The notes under the pieces are model-generated. The model was not told the DNA's origin. It ran no database searches and worked only from the letters and a program-made list of their open reading frames with translations. This document shows, piece after piece, positions 37,629-49,600 of a stretch of DNA of 64,000 bases. Numbering within the stretch: the stretch's first letter is position 1; each line of letters starts with the position of its first letter. This stretch comes from Promerops cafer. Taxonomy: Eukaryota > Chordata > Aves > Passeriformes > Nectariniidae. The position numbers and the translations under genes were made by a program. The stretch lies in contig VZSE01004120.1 in the NCBI GenBank assembly GCA_013398275.1, positions 723,798 through 787,797 of the forward strand, read 5' to 3'.

Positions 37629-37795
37629 TGTCATGGTTTCACCCCAACCAGTAAGCAAGCTGCAACAAAGAGTTTTCACAGACCAGTCCTAAGGCCCAGG
37701 CAGTCTCCTGCTTACTCCACCCAGACTGAGAAGGGGGAAAGAATCAGAAAGGGAAAAGTGAGAGAATTCTTTCTATCCCAGCCAAAACTGCCACA
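37629..37795 (-). mobile_element. ERV solo LTR with large internal deletion
   Basis: The left end TGTCATGGTTTCACCCCAAC is the reverse complement of the 3' end of the same avian LTR family as the copy at 6108. The right end CTATCCCAGCCAAAACTGCC then ACA is the reverse complement of that family's 5' end. Both termini survive in only 167 bases, while the relative at 6.1 kb keeps about 500 bases despite truncation. The middle has therefore been lost. The flanks GGAGC (left) and GAAGC (right) may be a target-site duplication with one change. Confidence 0.8.
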
Positions 37796-40700
37796 GAAGC
37801 AATACTCCGCTATCCTTTCTTACAATAAATTTTGGAGAGGTTTTCTTTATTTGAAGCAAAGATTAATGAATAGAGTGAGTTTTCTTTCTAAAGGTGATGC
37901 TACCATGCCTTGATTGATTGATTCATCAGTCTTGAAATTCAACATTGGTTAGGTTTTTTTTACACCGTTGTCACAAACCTTTTGATAAAATAGGTATCTA
38001 CCAGTTTTGGACAAGTACTTTTGAATGACCTGCAGTTCATCTTCAAATGAGAAGAGAGTTTGTCATCCAAGAAGATCAAGACCATAGCTCTGAAGAATAG
38101 AATGATTTCCTTTTAGCACTTGTGTTCACTGTTAAATATAATACTCTTTCTTATCTTGCTGTAATGACTTCTTGTTTCTTATATTTATTGTGTTTTATGG
38201 AAAAGAGTTTTTTTTGTGCTGAGAAAACTCAATATTTAATAATGTGTCGTACTGAAATTGAATACTGTAATACTGTATCAAAATGCAAGATGCAAAAGGT
38301 GTCTCAATCTTACATGCTAATGTAGTTTACTGTAAAGTAGATTTATAATTTTAATTGACTGAAGATTATTACCATCTAATATTTCTTTATCAGTCTAGAA
38401 CTGAATTTGGTCTTATTCCAGTTTCAATATTTATTTACACTTATGTTTTTGACTCTGTATTTTAATTTATGGGGATAGTACCCAAAGTCTCAGGTCAACA
38501 CCTACAATTCCCAGCTTTGCAGAAATTAATAAATTTTTGCCTATAAATATAGCAGAATCTACCCACATCACCAACAGTCTGAAAAAAAAAATAGGGAAAT
38601 AAGTGGCAGGAGAGGCTGGGGTAGGATTGAGAAGTGTGCCCAGAACATGAATAAAACCAAGCTTCTGTGGATCAAAGCTATCTAATGATACTCTTCACTG
38701 GCCTACCTGAAATGAAGTCTATGAAAAACTGTCATGATTAGTGACAGTCAATGTATTTGCAGCTTCAGTAAGTACAAACCGTGTGATGATGAAGACTGTA
38801 CAGCTCGTCTTTCACAGTTATGATAAAGACACGTGCTTTGGAAATGTGCACACATTTTACTGTACTGCACTTCTAAATATCTATGTAGATGTATTCAATT
38901 TTCAGCATCAGCTGCCATTGTTGTAAACACTTTTTTACAGTGAAAATAATTGTCTGGATTGTTGCCTTTTTCCTCATAAATATCATTATCCAATCAGCTG
39001 AGCTCAGTTGTCTTGGGTTGTCCCTGAAAAATGTTTGAATTACCTTGTTCCTCCAGAATCAGCTGTTTTCAGGGCATGCTGACAATCTTTGTTATGACTC
39101 TACAGAATCATTTGGTTGAGGGAGAGAAGGACCCATTCATTTTCTCTAAAGTGAAGCAGAAGGGGACAGATTCTCAGTTGATCATATACAAAAAATATTA
39201 TGGAAGATGATTAACTACTCGCACTTTGGATCAGTGTCCTCAAGTCTAGCTTTTCACCATATTATTTCATTCCTGTGTTTCACTCAAAGGCAAACTGAGT
39301 ATTTTCCTCAGTAAAAACAAGTAACTAGGGTGAGGTTTTATCTGTGAAAGAAATGAGAAAAAAATCTGTGCTGGATTTCCCCTCATCTCAAATTGTTTTC
39401 CAAAAGGCATAACCTGAAGCTTCCGTAACCTTAAATGCTGTGTCTAAAGCCCGTGTAGTTTACTCTAGTCACTACAAGTAACTCCAAAGTTAAATCTGGT
39501 GTTCTGAGGATCTGTGAAACCTTGGATCTGGTAAATATCTATGTAAAATGTGTGCTTTACTGACAAGCTTTGTAGACGTTTAGGAAGCAAAAGGTGGAAT
39601 AGCAAAGGATGCGACATAGATTTCAAACAAAATGGCAAGAAAAGAAAAAGCCACAGGCAAGTGCTTGGAAGACAGGAGCCAACCCACAGTTACCATTTGC
39701 CACAGCTGTGTGTTCTAGGTGAAGCTGCACAAAAGCTTTGAGACGACCTCCCCTCTGTAAGATCAGGGTTGACCTTGTGTATAAGTATTCTTGGATTATT
39801 CAGGCAAATACTTAGAAGCACTAACCACCAAACACTGGAAAGATATTTAAAAAAAAAATTCTCAAAGAACTTAATATTAGAGTGTACCTCCAGCATGGTG
39901 CAGGAACATAGCTTATGTGGCTGGGAGAGATCTGGAAAAGAAAAAGGGGAAGATTTAAGCCTGTCTACATTGACTGATGCACCAAGCAGTTTCTGCTCTT
40001 CAAGTGATGAACACCATTAGGACATGCTAAAAGGAAGGAATCATGCTTGCACAGACTCCTTACTTGTTCACATTCCCCACAAAGAAAGGGATGTATAGGT
40101 TTCTCCATTGCAGCGTCCTGTGCTTTTGGCATTGCTCAGCTGGTGGGATTTTTCTTGATTTTCAGCAGAAGTAACAGTGGCTGGGAAGTAATTAAATATC
40201 AAAGAGTAATATAGTCCCCAATTAATGTCTTTGTATGGTAGTTTCTACTACCTAGAGGGAATACTATAGTTATAGACCATGGAAGACCAGAGTGCTTAGA
40301 GGATTTCTCACCTCAGCAACAATCAGACTGAAAGGTGCATGTCTCCCACAGTAATCATTTCAGATTGAGTAACAAACTCCACATAGAAATGGGGGTTCTC
40401 TCCAAAGCCCCAAAGAAGCTTCTGAAGGTCATTTGCAGGCACCAGTTATTTACACAGGCCTTTAAATGCAAGCCTGCAAATGTTTAATTTCCTCAGTTTT
40501 TAGATGGGCAGCAGATGACTACCAATGTTAATTCAGTCAGGAATTCCACTGCTTAGGAAGACTAGTTCAAGCCATATTTCAGGGTCATTCATGGCCATTT
40601 ACAAAATAATTATGAAATCTATACAGTAAATGATAAAATTATCCAAATCATTACTCTCTTTATGTACATCCACTATGATCAGCTGGCTTCCCTGTCCATG

Positions 40701-42428
40701 ATCATGGCCTGAGGTCATAAGAATTTTTATTAAAAACTCTTTTTGCAGAACTTAGATGAAGGTCTTTTGCTTATTCAATTCAGTAATTATTGCAAACCTG
40801 AACACATGTACTGAAGCGTAATTTTCTCTAAATAAATGATTAAACATGAATTGTTGCTATTTAACTACTAAATTCATATGAGACAGAAAAAAAAAGGGAA
40901 AAGCTTATATTTTACTCTATGTCACATTCTTCCCAATTCTCATATATAGGGCTCTTCTGAAAATGTTCTCAAAATCAGGCTGAGACACAAGCATTTATGC
41001 CAAGTAGGCCAAGGTCTGCCTACAGGGATGGGAACTTCCCATTAGCAGGTGCTCCTCTCCTTCTGTCAAATCAACTATTCAAAGAGGAGAACGGGGATCA
41101 GAATCTCAATATTGGACAGTTTACTCTTAGGAGAAGTAGGATAAGTCACTGCTACCACACCAGCTTGACCTCTTCCATTCTGTCTGGCATGAAGAAAAGT
41201 TCAATGAATCCAAGCACTACTGAGCTTTTTCCAGGTCTCCTTGCTTTACCAGAGAAGGTAAATATCTGCAGGTTGGTCATTGCAGCAATGCTCACTGAAT
41301 GAAAGGAGGCTTTTTTCATTTTAGGAAGAGCAAAAAGGAGTGGGGAAATTGTGCCAATGTGGTCACTGTTTAAACTTGAAACAGAACAATTGGACTGAGA
41401 GGACTGTGGTAAAAAAGTTCATATTCCCGATGGACGATGATTTAGGAAAAGAAATTTGTTTCAAAAATCTTTTGAAATAGCAGACTATAGGAATATGAGC
41501 AAGTGAATTATGTGTGAGTTTACACAAGAACAAAAGAAAATCCCTGACGTAAACTCAAGAATGTGCTTTTGGAATAAACCAGATTTTGGGTATAGAAGTA
41601 TTCCAGGAGGATATAAGGATGTAGAAAGTAAGGATTATCATACAGCTACAACCTTTTTTTTTTTTCCCTGTAGATACTACTCATTATTGAAATTGTTCAC
41701 GTATATTTATCACAAGATCTGTGATATAAATTGTAGCAGATAATTTATATTATGAATTACAATTTCCTTGTGCAACTTGTTTTAGTGTAACCTAAGCAAA
41801 CCAAGGATAGAAAAAAACAACTAGTGCAATAGCTTATTTCAGCATAAGAACTCCATTAAAACACCTGGAATAATATATTAACAAAGAAGCTGTTTAAGGA
41901 TGAATCCATCAATTCCTTAAGTTGCTTATTTTTTTGAATGGTTACACTAGAATAATATCCTGAGATAATTTTCCAATACTTTATTGTTCTGAATTGAAAG
42001 AAATTGGATACCCTTGAAACTGATGTTGTTATACATCTTGTAGCCTCACCACACAGAAGTGGTTTTACTTTGTCATCTCAGTTTCAAGACCTGGAAAAAT
42101 TATTATGATAATAGTGGTAGCAAGAATAATAAAAAATAATTAATATTGTTATTAAAGCAGTATTTTATATCTGGATGTAAGTATTAGTGCCACAATACAA
42201 AATGTTGGTAGATGTTTCAGATGGTAGATCTCTTTTCACATAACTTCCTTTTCCACGTAATTTAGAAGGACCTTAAATGGTTTTTATGCTATAATCCATT
42301 ATTTAAATATTATAATCCATTAAATAACACAGTAATTAATAAATAATAGTTTTAGTTATTCATTACTTTATAAGAAAAACCTAATGAACTACAATATTAT
42401 TTTTCTTAAGGAAATTAAAAATAGCATA

Positions 42429-42461
42429 GATTAGAATAGACCAGAATAGATCAGAACAGAA
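42429..42461. repeat. Short tandem repeat, about 10-bp unit
   Basis: Units resembling (Y)CAGAATAGA occur about three times (TTAGAATAGA, CCAGAATAGA, TCAGAACAGA). It lies just left of the GC-richer patch. Confidence 0.7.
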
Positions 42462-43254
42462 ATGCCAACTCCACCAGCAGAATAAATAACACAGACTGCA
42501 GTGACTGCTGTGGGCTGAGGTGACTGTAGCATGGCTAGTAAACTGTCAGTGTCGGGAGGAGTCACACTTAGGGCCCTGCCAGACGAGGTCACAGCCTGCC
42601 CAAGTAACTGAACCAAACATTTCTAACCCAAGGATCCAAAGGTGGCTACTGACTCATTTGTATGTAAACACATCTGCATATGAAACATCAAGTTTTAAAG
42701 TGTTCAGGGAAAGACCATTTTCCTTCTCTACTGGCTATGGCAGAGAAAGAAAACATAAGAATCTTTCTGTCACACTCCCAAACTCAAATGACAGTTGCTA
42801 TCAGCATCAAAAATATCTACTACAAACTTTAAAATGTTGCAATACCTTCACACTTATCTCACTTATCATTTGAGGCTTTTAAATTTATTTTTTCTTAGCA
42901 GACAGGTCCTAGGCAGTACAAAACTAGTGTCTTCCTTAACTCATTGGCATACCCAGTAAGTCTGATAAATTATTCTTTTCAAAATAAAATCAACAGAGCT
43001 AGAAGAAACAATAAAACAAGAGCCAGAGTTGCAGGGAAAGTGCAGACAGAAAAAAAATTAAACTAAGTTCCAGAACTAGAATGGGAGAATCAAATAGGTT
43101 TAAATAATGGTCGACAAACACTGGAAAATATTTGATAGAACAAAAATGTTTTTTGTTTATTACAAAAATTTACAAAAATTTTTGCAAACAATTGGACTAA
43201 TTCTCTTCTCGATAATACGTACATAATCAGGCAGTTAATTTCCATAGTGAGAAT

Positions 43255-43280
43255 CTGATATGATGTACTGATATGATGTA
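43255..43280. repeat. Tandem duplication of a 13-mer
   Basis: CTGATATGATGTA occurs twice in direct succession without a mismatch, the signature of a small slippage duplication. Confidence 0.85.
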
Positions 43281-43674
43281 GTGCTTACCCAGGCCTGAGA
43301 CAGTGTAGTGGGGTAACAAAAAATGTGCTAGATGATGGATTGCAGAAGTCAGTTTCTGATGTTGAAAACAGATGTGTAATTCCTATTGATTTAGTGTAAT
43401 TACTCTTGGAATAAATTGCCGTTCCACATCAGAACCTTAATCTTTATACCAAACTCATATACTTATTTGGATGAACATGAGTTACTCACAAAATGTCCCA
43501 CAGGAGCTCATAGAATAATTTAGGTCATTGATGGAAGTAACATTCATTTCACCTAGATGTCTGCAATTAACCCCCAGAGCTGACCTGTAAAGCTATTTGT
43601 TTGACAAGATGAATTGACATTGACATTTCCTTGGTATTTTAGGGGACCGGAACCATTAGAAAGGGTAGGTTTGT

Positions 43675-44060
43675 TATTAAGCTGGATGGACACAGCCAGA
43701 AAGTCATGGTCAATGACTCTATGTCCAGGTGGGGGCCAGTAATGTGTGGTGTCCTCAGGGCTCTGTCTTGGGACTGGTGCTCTTCAATATCTTCATCAAT
43801 GACATAGAGAGTGAGATGGAGTAGACCCTCAGCAAGACTGCAGGTGGCACAAGCTGAGCAGTGCAGTTGACACCGCAGAAGGAAGAGATGTCATCCAGAG
43901 GGGCCTGGGCAAACCTGAGAAGTGTGTCTATGAGAACTGCATGAAGTTCAACACGTCGGAGTGCAGGATGCTGCATCTGCATTGGGGCAATCCCAGAAAT
44001 AAGAACAGACTGTGAGAAGAAGTCACTGAGAGCAGCACTGCTGAGAAGGACTTGAGGGTG
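43675..44060 (+). mobile_element. CR1 LINE, ORF2 internal fragment
   Basis: A segment encodes DGHSQKVMVNDSMSRWGPVM in the position of the CR1 GHSQRVVV-SWRPVTSG region. Next comes 'ggtgctcttcaatatcttcatcaatgac', in the position of LVLFNIFIND, and near 43.95 kb ENCMKFNTSECRMLHLHWGN, matching the CR1 LMKFNKGKCKVLHLGRNN region. The FADD catalytic box has been lost to rearrangement near 43.83 kb. Stops and frameshifts abound. The 3' end of the element is missing. Confidence 0.85.
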
Positions 44061-46369
44061 TGATTACAGTTGAAAATTTGACATCTTTCATGGAAATAGC
44101 CATAGGTGTACATTTGTTCTCCTGTCAAGCCTATTTGAACATTCTGCAATTTGGTATTTCATTCTGATTTTAAAAAGTCCTCCAATTATCCTAAATAGTC
44201 TTATCCTTTTCTGTTTATGCCGTCATCTCTATCTGAGACATGGAGTCACTTAGCAATTTACCTGATAAGATTATATATTTACAGATATATTTGAACTCAA
44301 TTTTCAGTGAAAATAAGTTACTAACTACCAGGAAATGGATTTAATATATTCAGTTATGTTTTTTCCCACTGCAGTTCTTCCTCAGATTACTTATACTGTT
44401 CAAATTAATTATTGGATCTTGACAGTATTGCTTAAACAAACAATCTTGGAAATTTCAAAGTCCATTCTTAAGTTGTTTTCTTATTAATGACTAGTAAATT
44501 ATGATAGTGAGCAGGATACCTGTAACAGAACAGGTGGTTGTGAGTGCAGAAATAAAGCCCAAATAATCATTACTACTGATAATTATTCAGAGGCAGGAAA
44601 AATCAGATTACCTTTGTAGCTCCAGGTTTACTTTGCAGCTAAAAAAATAAATAAAACTTATTTAATGAAACAGGTAGGAAAATTACATTCACAAAAATAA
44701 ATTTTCTACTTGCAAACCATTTTCAGCTTAGTCATATGAAGCTTACTGTAGTGTATTTTAAAATATTCTGGATAGCAATACCTTTGAAAGTCTATAAATT
44801 TTTTCTTACAACATGGAGCAAAATAATTCCAAATGTAAAAAGGGCCATCTTTATTTCATTTGTCAAGTGTTCATATTGTGAAATTTGAACTGTCAGAAAA
44901 CATAAGTAAACAATGAATACTAAACAGTTTATTTCTCTAAATATTTAAGAAGACATTCTGCATGAAGAGTTTCACACTATTTTTAGCAGGGTTTATCTGG
45001 AAATTATAGATGAGTCGTATAGAACTGTAGGTGCTATCACCTTTGTTAATAAATCTAGTTCACAACTTCTATGAAGAACCAGAAAAATCTTGAAAGTAGA
45101 AGAGGTCCCCTGGCAGACCTCACACTTGGTTATAAAAAAGAGGAGTCTTGCAAGACATGGGAAATCCCTTTTAAAAGTGTTTATGTCCCTAGGAAATGCA
45201 AATAAATAAATTAACACATACATACATACATACATACATACATACATAAAATAATAAGAACAGACTTTATCACCTCTGCTCAGCTCTACAGTCAATTCAC
45301 AACCCAGAGAGTTTAATGAAGTATATAATTAGTAGATAGAGAAAACTTCTCTAACACACTTGTTTTTCTGTGTTAGAAATTGGGAATTATTCTTTTATTT
45401 GCAAAACTTATCTATAACTGTTTTCACTTTGGTTGAGCTCCGGCCTATCTGCCAACCACTCAGCAAATACAATTATAATTTGTGTATTATTTTGCAAATA
45501 TATATTTTTATAGTCAAGACAAATATTTTCTGCGAAATTAAGTTCTATTTTTTTTTTTTTTTTTAACTAAAACATGTTAAAAAAGTTACTAGATTGGTAT
45601 TTTTTTTTTTTTTTTAAATGTCATCAGAAAAGAAATCTATCCATTAATTTTACATTAATGCTTCCAGTTTGGTCAAAATACGTGTCAAGAAATATATGGA
45701 AATAGACACTTTTCATGTTTATAAAAAGAAGAATTTTTTTCCCTTTCAAGAAACATCAAAAGTGTTTCTAAATAATTTAATTTTAATTTTTCTCTATTTC
45801 TCAGAGTACAATGGCAGATATACTGTCATGACATTTTAACATTTCTACCTGTCCTTCAGCATTTTTCTACTCAAAAAGTTGAATTTCAATGATTAACACT
45901 GTGTTTCTGTAAAAGACACCTCTTGTCTTGAGGAGAAGTTGATTTATAATCCTCTAATACTATAAGAAATACTGCTGTGCATGAAATACATTGCAATATT
46001 TTGTTGAAATTCAGTATAAAAATACAGCATGACAGATGACTCAGAAAAGCATAAGTTAAATAGAAAAGATACCACTTTCAAGTGGAAGATGAAATAATGA
46101 AAAGTGGTGTCCAATACAAATAAGTGATCATCTACTACTAGAAATTATAGATAAATTAATTATTTTCGGGCAATCTGATAATCAATCTATTTTCTAGGTA
46201 TTTGTACTTTCTCAAATAAAAGTATAGGAATATACTGACAACTTGACAAAAGTGTGATAGGTGGTTTATTTGGGGATTTACAAAAGAGAAAATAAAATTA
46301 AAAAAAAGAAAAAACAACAACAAAACAAAACAAAAAGAAATGAAAGAATGTGCACTTTAGCTGTTTTTG
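44061..46369. other. AT-rich non-coding DNA with simple repeats
   Basis: No gene is seen. It contains the (ATAC)n microsatellite at 45.2 kb and two poly-T tracts, 45548-45564 (17 T) and 45600-45615 (16 T), only about 35 bases apart. An A-rich stretch with AAC and AAAAC units lies at 46.29-46.34 kb. Confidence 0.6.
45217..45248. repeat. (CATA)n microsatellite
   Basis: About eight uninterrupted tetranucleotide units. It is likely polymorphic. It produces the repeated MYVC residues seen in a minus-strand frame, which is not a gene. Confidence 0.95.
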
Positions 46370-46620
46370 TTATCTTCTACACCCATTCCTGGAATCATTT
46401 GGACTAAATGGAAATGTTTAGTAGGGTACTACCCGCACTAATTGGCTGCTTCATTGGGATTTACTTAATGTTATGAAGCATTACTGTAATCAAGGATTTA
46501 TACAATCAGATTAATGTGCTCGTGTGACAACTGAACAATTGAGTTATGCTGGCAGACTTTAATGAGTGTTGTAAAACTATGCAGTGAACAGTAATGGGGA
46601 AGGTGAGAAGGAAAGAAAGG
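46370..46620. promoter_or_regulatory. Candidate conserved non-coding element
   Basis: A stretch without repeats carries many homeodomain- and SOX-type words. Examples are CTAATTGG near 46.44 kb, GATTAATG near 46.51 kb and GAACAATTGAG near 46.53 kb. This texture is typical of developmental enhancers in vertebrate gene deserts. Only sequence texture supports this; no alignment was possible and no target gene is in the window. Confidence 0.3.
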
Positions 46621-47869
46621 CTTTTACTCAAAAGCCAGCTACATTTTTCTTTTTATAGGCCAGTCAATGACAGCAGGAACTTTTTCTTTTTTGATATTGA
46701 GAAACAGCAATAAATTCCTTTCACCGTACATGGTGGATCAGGTACACTGCTGGATGAAGTTCAAGTCCAAAAATCATAGCAAGTTACTTTCTTTTTAAAA
46801 TAACCATTGTTTATCTTGGCAGAAATCAAGTTTATATGTCAGTTTACTAAAATTCCAAGAATATTATATTTCTTGTTAAACCTCAATCAGAAAGAATTTT
46901 TATTAAAATCCTTCATTATTCAAAACTGTTCTGATATAGATGTTCAAATATTGTTCATAGTGAGAAGATTTCTAAAGTCTAAGCCATATTATGATCAATT
47001 TTTAATCAAGATAGGTAAACCTTTGAAGAAAATAATCAAACCAACTTATTTGCACATTTGGCCAGCTCTTAGAGTGATTACAAAACTACAGGAGAGATTG
47101 ACTGAGTAAAGGATGAAGAAAATTGAGTAAGAACTTAAGAATATAATAAATATAGATATATTTTTATTATTGTTCTGGATTATCATGAAGGACAAGTACT
47201 AAAATTATTTCATATATTGGCAGATACGGTAGCTGAAATTGCAGTGAGGTTCATCCTGATATAAAGGATGATGAAACTCTGGAAGGGAAAGGAGGCTGGG
47301 AAAGAGACAAGGACTCTTCAGGTACATTGTAACTATGGAGACTGCTAAATCTAAAGCTAGGGCTTTGGGAGCAAAGAAATTCATGGCAATCACTGTCCTA
47401 AGGGGTAAATCTCCTGTCTCAACATCACATAGACAAGTTACTCAGGCAAAGTAATAAGGATTTTTAATTACTGAAGCTAATTAGTGTTTACCTGCACCTG
47501 TCCTTAAAACTAAATCTAAAATAACCTAAATTTATAAATATCAATGTCTTGTTCTGATTGACGGAACAAGTTATAATGTAATCAGCATAAATGCTAAACC
47601 AGACAGTGTTTTTATTAAAGCTGGTATTGAATTTGGATGCTTATGTTAGCTGATTCTTGGTTCTGAAACTCTTCAGTTTTCAAAAATACAGCAGTGGGGA
47701 ATTTTTTGATACTGGATATCATATTGGATTATCATAAAAAAGGCTTACATGTGCCACAGTGAATTAAAAAAACTTGCATAATGTGAGAAACTTGAAGAGT
47801 GTTTTACTTACTGAATGGAATGAAAAAAACCCAACACTTACCGTGGTGAAAGGAATAGAATAATACAAG

Positions 47870-48070
47870 ACACATTTGTGGGGCAATATTCTAGCTAATT
47901 ATGCTGCCACTTATAATTAGAAGAATTAACATGGCAATTAAAAGTTTGTGGCTGGTGCTCTGTATTTTTTACACAACACCAGACAGGAAATTGCCTTGTC
48001 AATTACAATTAAGGTATTAACACAATGTTTTAAGGTCACAAATGCTTTAGCACTGTAGAGTAAGGTAGAC
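47870..48070. promoter_or_regulatory. Candidate conserved non-coding element
   Basis: TAATTATG, TATAATTAG, GCAATTAAAAG and CAATTACAATTAAGG occur within about 150 bases, a cluster of TAATTA/AATTA homeodomain-type cores. The surrounding sequence is not low-complexity. The inference rests on motif density and is weak in AT-rich DNA, where such words are common by chance. Confidence 0.3.
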
Positions 48071-48899
48071 ATATTTGGTTATAATGTTAAGATGCTACTT
48101 ATTTTTAGACATAGATTATCTACATTTTTAACTGCTTGTAAATTGAATTGAGTTTGTGACCAACAGGATGTTTTTAATTAAGGGACATTACATATGTTAT
48201 GATATGCATGTTAGTGAAAAGAGGTACACAAAGAATGACAGCTAGTTTGCATCTTCTTATTTCAACTAACTGAAATTGACTTCCAAGAGAGGACCCATGG
48301 TGGCACAGGTACCTTAGATTATTCCCTACTTTGGATGAATGAAAATGGGAACTGAAACACTCCTATAACCTCTCTGTTTATGTAAAATCACAGTTTAGAT
48401 TCCACACTGCTGTCTTCTCACTGTCATGACATTCACACATAAATACAGGGAGTCAATGGTAACTTCTTGATGACGGAAGATTAACTCAGTCTCAGTTTTG
48501 TTGTTCTGTGTGTAAGATGCTCACCAACTTCTACTAATCAAAATAGGGCTTACATTTGAAACCATAATACAAATGTAGCAAATGTGTATCAGAAATGGAT
48601 GCACCAAACATTGCCTGAATATCATTCAACAAGAATCTGCCTGTTATCTGCCTTCTGATGACTCATTTTCTGTACTCAGTTTGAGGTTTGGATTAGTTTA
48701 GTTTTTTTCACCGTGTTTAAATAATTTATAGAAAAGCCACATCCAACTCCTTGATTATTTAGATTGTTACTGAACTATGTAAGCTATTATTTAAACTAAG
48801 ACTATTTTCTGGGAGTTGTAAAAAGTTTCAAGGACCTTAGGGATATTCTCCCTCTGGGAGATAAGGTATGGAGTTCAGCTGGATGAAGACAAGGTAAGC

Positions 48900-49600
48900 T
48901 TCTTCACTGACAAGAGCTGCTGTGAAGGGAGCTGAAAGCCAGGCCCAACTTCTCCTTTCCTTGGGAGCTGCATTTAAGCTGGGACAGTTCTCCTGGTCCC
49001 CATCTGTGCTACAGTGGAACTACAACTATTCCTGGTTTACCTCCCTGACTGTGACTGTGGCTCTCTGGTTTGACCTCCTGGCCTGCCTGGATTTGCCTCT
49101 TCACTGCAATCTTATTGGGTGAACACTGGATTGTTTCTCATCTGTTCTCTGTTCCTGAACCTGGTCCTAACCCAGACTTGCTGCTCAGCATCCCTGCTTT
49201 TTGTTGGTGCAGCCATTGCTCCTTCCTACCCTGCTACCATGCTCAGCTCCCAGGTTACCTTCTTGTGTTATCTTACCAGACAACCCTCACTTCCCTTGGC
49301 CATTTTCTCCTGCACTCTCAATCCTCTAAACAGGTGCATCCATTTGTCAAACAGCTTTACATCATGAAAGCACCCTGAGAAAATCTAATTTGCGCATATC
49401 TGTGGGAGGTTCATAACGCACGGGAGTAATTTTCATTTCTCACCAGGTTAAGTGATCTCTGCTCCATTTCTAGGTGTGTATATCAGTATTGTGCTGTTCT
49501 TGCTCATGCTCACATCCTCTGCTCTGTGATTTGTCCTTTTTGTCCCCTCAAGTTCCAGGTCCTCATACTTGCATGCTCATACAGTTCAGTTTCTGATTTA
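48900..49600. repeat. Unclassified GC-richer, pyrimidine-rich block
   Basis: The block stands out from its AT-rich surroundings by higher GC and long CT-rich phrases on the plus strand (for example CTGGTTTACCTCCCTGACTG). Three overlapping plus-strand frames of 66-102 codons run through it. The peptides are rich in L, S, C and P without a domain or a consistent frame, which fits composition and not coding. It may be an LTR or another repeat family that I do not recognise. No termini or target-site duplication were found. Confidence 0.35.

Larger units (their letters stand above)
37796..43674. other. Long non-coding interval, few recognisable repeats
   Basis: No gene is recognised in nearly 6 kb. 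Frames up to 117 codons (42520-42873) have no domain. A moderately GC-rich patch at 42.46-42.62 kb and a decamer-like tandem at 42.43-42.46 kb are listed or discussed separately. A direct repeat of TATAATCCATTA occurs twice near 42.29-42.33 kb. Confidence 0.5.

Noticed and set aside
42462..42620. GC-richer patch considered as an LTR fragment
   Set aside because: No terminus, TATA, polyadenylation signal or remembered family phrase could be identified.
44993..45295. 100-codon minus-strand frame with MYVC repeats
   Set aside because: The repeated residues come from the (CATA)n microsatellite.
46807..47109. 100-codon plus-strand frame near candidate conserved DNA
   Set aside because: K/I/L/F-rich as expected for AT-rich DNA, no domain; frames of this length occur elsewhere in the window by chance.
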